The notes under the pieces were generated by a model that was not told the origin of the DNA, searched no databases, and saw nothing but the letters and a program-made list of their open reading frames with translations. 20,524 nt of DNA from Flavobacteriales bacterium (GTDB lineage: Bacteria > Bacteroidota > Bacteroidia > Flavobacteriales_D > Crocinitomicaceae), in contig RFNX01000174.1 in NCBI GenBank assembly GCA_009926905.1, positions 1-20,524 of the forward strand, written 5' to 3'. The position numbers and the translations under genes were made by a program. Shown here one piece after another: positions 16,701-20,524 of this stretch; position 1 is the first letter of the stretch, and every line of letters begins with the position of its first letter.

Positions 16701-17632
16701 GTTGAAAAAATGATATTTGTTCCACTTGCATTGTATTTTGTGATGCCAACATCCATTGGAAATGAACCTGTTCCAGAATTGAAAGAAACATCATAAGCTC
16801 CACTTGAAGTTGGATAGCCTGAGCCAAAAACGATTCCACCTCCAAACAAATTACTATTAATGTCAGGTGTTGCTGTGAACCCCCAATTATCAGCTGTTGA
16901 ACCAGTAAAGGTTGCAAATGTCAAGCTTGGGTCAATGATTAGTTTTTCATTCTTGTTATAATCATTTGGAAATTCGAATGAAAGAATATTGTTTTTTAGA
17001 TTGAATTGACAAGCTACTTTAGTTTTTTCTCCTAATTCGTTTTCTGTCCAAGCAATTGGCGCACTTTGAATTATTTCACCAAATCGATGTTTTAAATGAA
17101 AGACTCCATTTTTATCAATTAGAATATCTTCTGCTCCTTCGATCTCGTAGCGAATAATTGAAGGGTCTATTCCTTTTTCAATTTCAAAATTGTAGCTTAA
17201 TTGTTCATTTTCGCCTTTGTAAATTAATGAGATTCCTTCGTAAATTTCTTGGAAATTAACCTTACTATACGAATACACTTTTGATTTCCATTTTGAAGGT
17301 ACGTTTCCTAAAATATAATTTGAAAAATTTGTAGATTGATTTTGTTCTTGAATATTAGAATTTAGATTTGCTCCAAGTAACTTTTGATGAATTACATGAA
17401 ATTTATAACCTTCTTTATGCTCAACGTGGTTATCTTCAGAATGATTGTGTGCCATTACATCCGATAAATAGAAGGTCATCCCATCGTTTTCTAAGTACAT
17501 TTTTCCTTGATTGACATCGATATTGTACAAAATACGATTGTCCCATTGTCCACGATTGGGAGTCATCCAAACGGTTTGAGAATGAACCGATGAAGCTAAA
17601 ATCAAAAGAAAAAAAACTATTAATTTTTGCAC
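13766..17632 (-). CDS. Large T9SS-secreted surface protein with beta-propeller, PKD and Ig-like repeats
   Basis: 1288-residue secreted protein. A signal peptide (MQKLIVFFLLILASSVHSQ) is followed by a WMTPNRGQWDNRILYN segment typical of the DUF7948-like N-terminus of such proteins. Residues about 237-700 are beta-propeller (SBBP-like) repeats, with STYIGGSG, STFVGGSG and STYFGGEG blocks and repeated SSNFP/SSNLP motifs. A PKD domain (about 735-820) contains YYWDFGDGNS with W771. Several Ig-like repeats of about 85 residues follow, each with a WSP or WxP core and a C.GG or C..... start, and one contains CTNCPNP. The last 88 residues (from 1201, IYVPNTFIPNNDGINDVF ... IFNRWGELI ... DGTYTWKLTY) are the gliding-motility-associated T9SS type B sorting domain. 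Probable role: cell-surface or released adhesin or binding protein. It is divergent from the carboxypeptidase gene. Confidence 0.95.
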   Translation of the reverse strand: MQKLIVFFLLILASSVHSQTVWMTPNRGQWDNRILYNIDVNQGKMYLENDGMTFYLSDVMAHNHSEDNHVEHKEGYKFHVIHQKLLGANLNSNIQEQNQSTNFSNYILGNVPSKWKSKVYSYSKVNFQEIYEGISLIYKGENEQLSYNFEIEKGIDPSIIRYEIEGAEDILIDKNGVFHLKHRFGEIIQSAPIAWTENELGEKTKVACQFNLKNNILSFEFPNDYNKNEKLIIDPSLTFATFTGSTADNWGFTATPDINSNLFGGGIVFGSGYPTSSGAYDVSFNSGTGSFPMDVGITKYNASGTNIIFSTYIGGSGNETPHSIVCAPNGELYIYGATSSSNFPMAGTPYDNSFNGGPSVTENSLEFNGADIYVARLSANGTQLLASTFVGGSGTDGLNTNSLHYNYGDQFRGEITLDANQNVYISSTTASSNFPTTSGNQTSIAGNQDAVIFKLPPNLSALTWSTYFGGEGLETGNSITVSANGTVYVAGGTTSSNLPITSGNDLSFNGGLSDGYVVRKNGLTGATLSGTYMGMNEYDQTYFVQTDIDNFVYVYGQTESSWQISPGCFGTPNSGQFIRKYTQDLINVPWTTMIGGGHGHVEISPTAFLVSNCYDIYLAGWGGTLNSSYGQATYSTSSGFACTPGAFQSSTNGSNFYLAVLSQDAATLKYATYMGGLTGSHNHVDGGTSRFDKSGRIYHAVCGACGGNPNGFTSTPGSWSPTNESSNCNMATFKFELSSIDAAAAQPEPLICIPQSVYFQNNSTNGNAYYWDFGDGNSSTDFEPIYQYTTPGSYNVELIVYDTSGCYSSDSVTVTVNVGAFAGGVVQPSTPICPGGSYQFDAYGGSTYSWSPANLLNNPNVSNPTATIQTTTTFTVVISDSCGSQTLSVVLPVINNTLTLPPDTSICLGGNIQLNAVGNGTISWSPSTFLNNINSFNPIAIPDSSITYTATLTSPEGCVLVDSTSISVFFSLPISNLPDTMEMCKNSQIGILNSGGDGYLWSPNEFIDTINGPLVTVNPPTERWYYCQVSNACGFVMDSVLIQIVEANITAGNDTIICPRQTATLWANGALSYQWIPFNTVVSQNGNFVEVRPSVSTNYAVIGTDLNGCYDTAYVEVGLYSYPSLSVTSDVYAFFDDQIQLEAITHIPGTITWTPAEYLSCTNCPNPIATPNQEVTYYVYFTDVNGCKNSSYVNIYYDATIYVPNTFIPNNDGINDVFRIYGGNLKDMECLIFNRWGELIKTLNSTEEFWDGTYRGRVCQDGTYTWKLTYVDFLNHKHQLTGHVNIVK

Positions 17633-17789
17633 TAGGTAGCTAAATTACAACATAAATTAAAATCTACTTAACCTTAAACACATTTCTTGCTTATTTAGTT
17701 GCTTGTTTTTGATATAAAATTTGGTTTTATCACTTCTTTTTTGAAGAATCAATTTCTTTTTCTTTAATTTGTTCCGCTAAACTCAAATT
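17633..17789. promoter_or_regulatory. Shared divergent promoter region of two T9SS cargo genes
   Basis: The 157-base gap between the divergent genes must hold both promoters. It is very AT-rich. The nearest match to the -7 box is TAAAATTTG around 17721-17729 (one extra spacer base) for the plus-strand gene, which is not a convincing hit. No clear box was found for the minus-strand gene. Confidence 0.35.
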
Positions 17790-20524
17790 ATGAAAAATTT
17801 CTCTCTAATTATTATTTCAATTATTTTTTCTTTTACCTCCTTTTCTCAAAATTATTCAAGAGTAAAAGTTTTCGGAAATGAAAACGACATGTTTCGACTT
17901 GGACAACTTGGTGTTGCTGTCGATCACGGTATTAGAAAACAAGGAACTTTTTTGATTTCTGATTTTTCGAAGGAAGAAATTCAAATTATGAACGATTATG
18001 AATTCAATTATGAAATTCTAATTCCCGATGTGCAAGCGTATTATGTTGATATGTTGACAAACCCACAACCAACTGTGACCCAAAAAAATGCAACTTGCAG
18101 TTCTACAAGTGGAGGTTCTACCGGATTTTCACCTGCAACTCCTTCTAATTTTAACTTGGGGACCATGGGTGGTTATTTAAAATACGCTGAAATGTTGGCT
18201 GAATTGGACGCTATGGCGCAGCAATACCCAACTTTGATTACTACAAAAGCTCCTATTTCAAGTTTTGTTACAGCTGGAAATCGCCCGATTTATCACGTTA
18301 AAATTTCAGATAATCCAAATACAAACGAAAGCGAACCAAAAATTCTTTACACAGCCATTCATCATGCGCGTGAGCCAATGTCGTTGATGGAAACTATTTT
18401 CTTCATGTGGTATGTTTTAGAAAATTATGGCACAAATGATGAAGTCACTTATTTGGTGAATAATACGCAACTATATTTTGTACCTTGCATCAATCCTGAT
18501 GGATACGTTTACAATGAAACTACAAATGCAACTGGTGGTGGAATGTGGCGTAAAAATAGAAGACTTAATAGCGGAGGATCGTATGGTGTTGACTTGAATA
18601 GAAATTATTCTTATGGATGGGGAACGACGGGTACGAGCGCAACACAAAGTAACGACACTTACAGAGGAACAGCAGCCTTCTCAGAGCCAGAAACACAAGC
18701 AATGCGTTGGTTGGTTCAAAACCACAATTTTATTTCAGCATTCAATGCACACACATACGCTGAAGATATTTTGTTTCCAATCGGAACAACAACTGCTGAA
18801 TTTGCAGAACATCATGACTATTTTCAAGATTATACGAATCACATGGTACAATATAATGGTTACACTGCAATGAAAAGTTCCGGATTGTATCCAGCATCTG
18901 GTGATTCAGACGATTATATGTACAAAGTTGATGTAGGCGTTGGTCAAAAAGACACGATTTTCGCCCATACCCCGGAGGTAGGAACAGCATTTTGGCAACC
19001 ACAAGCAGAGATTATTCCAACTTGTGCCGAAATGGTTTTTCCAAATTTGGTTTTAGCGCACATTGCAAGAAATTATAATGTTGTTAATGACACTGATCCG
19101 TCAGCGGTTGCCACTTTAACAGGAAACTTTAATCATTCAATTAAGAGATTAGGTCGTGAAGCAGGACCAGTTACTGTTTCTATTCAACCACTTTTGAATA
19201 TTGTTACAGTTGGAAATTCAGTGGTTTATAACTTAAATAGTCAACAAAGTTCAACGGGTGCGATTTCTTACACATTGAATCCGAATATTCAGTTTGGAGA
19301 TCAAATCAAATACATACTTAAAACAGATAATGGTCTTTGGGTTAAAAAAGACACAATTATCAAAACCTATGGGTCTGTGACGCTTCAAGTATTGGAAGAC
19401 GCTACAGCATCTACAAATTGGACAGGAACTTGGGGGACTACAACTTCAACTTATGTCTCAGCAACTAAATCATTTGCAGATTCTCCAACAGGAAATTATG
19501 CTTCGAATACGAACAAAACATATACGTATGTTCCAACAATTGATTTGACAAATGCAACATCAGCTAAAATCTCTTTTTATGCGAAATGGAATTTAGAAGC
19601 TGATTATGATTATACGCAGTTTCAAGTTTCAATTGACAATGGAGCAAATTGGATTGGACAATGTGGAAATTATACTGTTTTAGGAACAAGCGCTAATGGA
19701 AGTGTTCAACCTAATAATCAACCAGTTTATGAAGGTGTTCAATCAACTTGGGTATTGGAAGAAATCAATTTGAGTGATTATTTAGGACAACAAATTAAAG
19801 TGCGTTTTCAATTAAAATCTGACGGAGGAACGAATGCTGATGGATTCTATTTTGATGATTTTAAAATTTTCTATAACGAAGGAAATACGACTATTGCTCC
19901 AGTTGCTTCTTTTCAACCAAGTTCAGCAAACACGTGTTTAGGAAACTCTATTTCTTTCTCTGATTTCTCTTCAAATGTTCCAACTATTTGGGCTTGGGAT
20001 TTTGGTGATGGATCAACTTCAAACCAACAAAATCCGTCACACACTTATTTAGCTGCTGGTTCATTTACTGTTTCTTTAACCGTAACAAACAGTGCAGGAA
20101 CAAATTCAATTTCAAATAGCATTGTTGTAAACGCAAATCCTACTGTTACATTGACTTCAAATGACGCTGATAATGTAATTTGCAACAATCAAGGAATTGT
20201 TCAATTGACTACAAATCCATCTAGTGCAATCATTTCTGGAAATGGAGTGAGTGGTTCTACTTTTGATCCATCTATTGCTAACATTGGTATAAATGTAATT
20301 ACTGCAAATTACACTGATGCAAATGGCTGCAGCGCTCAAAGTCCATTGAATTTGATTGTTGAAAATTGCGCAGGATTGAATGAAAATTCAGCTCAGAATC
20401 TTCAAGTTTTCCCGAATCCAACGGAAGGAATTGTGACCTTGAAAAACGCACTTGTTGATAGTGAATTTTTGATTTTTGATTTCAAAGGTCAATTGGTTAA
20501 AACGGGTAAAGTGAATTCTGAAAA
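17790..20524 (+). CDS. M14 zinc carboxypeptidase with PKD and T9SS type A sorting domain, 3' end outside window
   Basis: Secreted metallo-carboxypeptidase, at least 911 residues, open to the right edge. I chose the ATG at 17790 because it gives a signal peptide (MKNFSLIIISIIFSFTSFSQ). The M14 fold is recognisable: zinc ligands H192 and E195 (HHAREP) and H321 (FNAHTYAE), substrate residues N270-R271 (DLNRN), a Tyr-rich loop DSDDYMY (372-378) and the catalytic Glu E396 in THTPEVG-like TPEVG (394-398). It resembles carboxypeptidase T-type enzymes. Residues about 535-695 form an InhA/MAM-like jelly-roll (KISFYAKWNLE ... DGFYFDDFKI). A PKD domain (703-780) carries WAWDFGDGS. LQVFPNPTEG (871 on) starts a T9SS type A sorting domain, cut by the edge. 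Predicted role: digestion of extracellular peptides, anchored or released by T9SS. Confidence 0.93.
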   Translation, partial: MKNFSLIIISIIFSFTSFSQNYSRVKVFGNENDMFRLGQLGVAVDHGIRKQGTFLISDFSKEEIQIMNDYEFNYEILIPDVQAYYVDMLTNPQPTVTQKNATCSSTSGGSTGFSPATPSNFNLGTMGGYLKYAEMLAELDAMAQQYPTLITTKAPISSFVTAGNRPIYHVKISDNPNTNESEPKILYTAIHHAREPMSLMETIFFMWYVLENYGTNDEVTYLVNNTQLYFVPCINPDGYVYNETTNATGGGMWRKNRRLNSGGSYGVDLNRNYSYGWGTTGTSATQSNDTYRGTAAFSEPETQAMRWLVQNHNFISAFNAHTYAEDILFPIGTTTAEFAEHHDYFQDYTNHMVQYNGYTAMKSSGLYPASGDSDDYMYKVDVGVGQKDTIFAHTPEVGTAFWQPQAEIIPTCAEMVFPNLVLAHIARNYNVVNDTDPSAVATLTGNFNHSIKRLGREAGPVTVSIQPLLNIVTVGNSVVYNLNSQQSSTGAISYTLNPNIQFGDQIKYILKTDNGLWVKKDTIIKTYGSVTLQVLEDATASTNWTGTWGTTTSTYVSATKSFADSPTGNYASNTNKTYTYVPTIDLTNATSAKISFYAKWNLEADYDYTQFQVSIDNGANWIGQCGNYTVLGTSANGSVQPNNQPVYEGVQSTWVLEEINLSDYLGQQIKVRFQLKSDGGTNADGFYFDDFKIFYNEGNTTIAPVASFQPSSANTCLGNSISFSDFSSNVPTIWAWDFGDGSTSNQQNPSHTYLAAGSFTVSLTVTNSAGTNSISNSIVVNANPTVTLTSNDADNVICNNQGIVQLTTNPSSAIISGNGVSGSTFDPSIANIGINVITANYTDANGCSAQSPLNLIVENCAGLNENSAQNLQVFPNPTEGIVTLKNALVDSEFLIFDFKGQLVKTGKVNSE

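Noticed and set aside
16693..16917. Minus-strand 74-residue frame inside the large surface protein gene
   Set aside because: It is an alternative frame of a well-supported gene, with Gln/Leu-rich composition and no start context.
17715..17730. TAAAATTTG as a promoter for the carboxypeptidase gene
   Set aside because: Spacing within the box is off by one and no -33 element is at the usual distance, so it is not listed as a defined promoter.
18742..19002. Minus-strand frame opposite the carboxypeptidase gene
   Set aside because: It is antisense to the catalytic domain; the plus strand carries intact zinc and catalytic motifs.

Overview
The window looks like chromosomal DNA from a member of the Bacteroidota, most likely a Flavobacteriales-type marine or freshwater lineage. 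The evidence is: AT-rich DNA; starts without Shine-Dalgarno sequences but with A-rich leaders; -7 boxes of the TAnnTTTG type; type IX secretion (T9SS) sorting domains of both type A and type B; a fused ResB-CcsA (system II) cytochrome c assembly protein; and a DUF3467 gene. No rRNA, tRNA, CRISPR array, insertion sequence or phage gene was seen. No gene-free stretch exceeds about 210 bases, and gene density is high throughout.

Layout. Bases 1-2011 hold two convergent glycosyltransferases: a GT4-like enzyme cut by the left edge (+) and a GT2 enzyme (-). The GT2 gene ends an apparent minus-strand operon (3685 down to 1118) of saccharopine dehydrogenase, DUF3467 protein and GT2. Bases 3894-7798 (+) hold a 1071-residue CcsBA-type haem exporter and cytochrome c synthetase, overlapping by one base (TGATG) an RluA-family pseudouridine synthase. 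Facing it, one base away, is a short undecaprenyl-phosphate sugar transferase (7800-8390, -). Directly upstream of that lies a two-gene toxin-antitoxin module (8415-8922, -) with a recognisable Bacteroidota promoter.

From 9004 to 13728 all genes are on the plus strand: an uncharacterised 111-residue protein, dnaN with its own promoter, rlmN 8 bases behind it, then a NatA/NatB-type ABC exporter pair. Bases 13766-20524 hold two large secreted proteins transcribed divergently from a 157-base gap. One is a 1288-residue cell-surface protein with beta-propeller (SBBP-like) repeats, a PKD domain, Ig-like repeats and a T9SS type B sorting domain. The other is an M14 zinc carboxypeptidase with an accessory jelly-roll (MAM/InhA-like) region, a PKD domain and a T9SS type A sorting domain. 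It runs off the right edge with no stop codon.

How the parts relate. The window mixes housekeeping genes (dnaN, rlmN, RluA, CcsBA, saccharopine dehydrogenase) with surface and envelope functions (three glycan enzymes, two T9SS cargo proteins). The three glycan enzymes may serve one surface polysaccharide, but they are not contiguous. I see no clearly new multi-gene system. The most worthwhile leads are the small gene before dnaN, the His-rich second periplasmic domain in CcsBA, the toxin-antitoxin pair next to the glycan-initiating gene, and the pair of T9SS cargos with different sorting signals.
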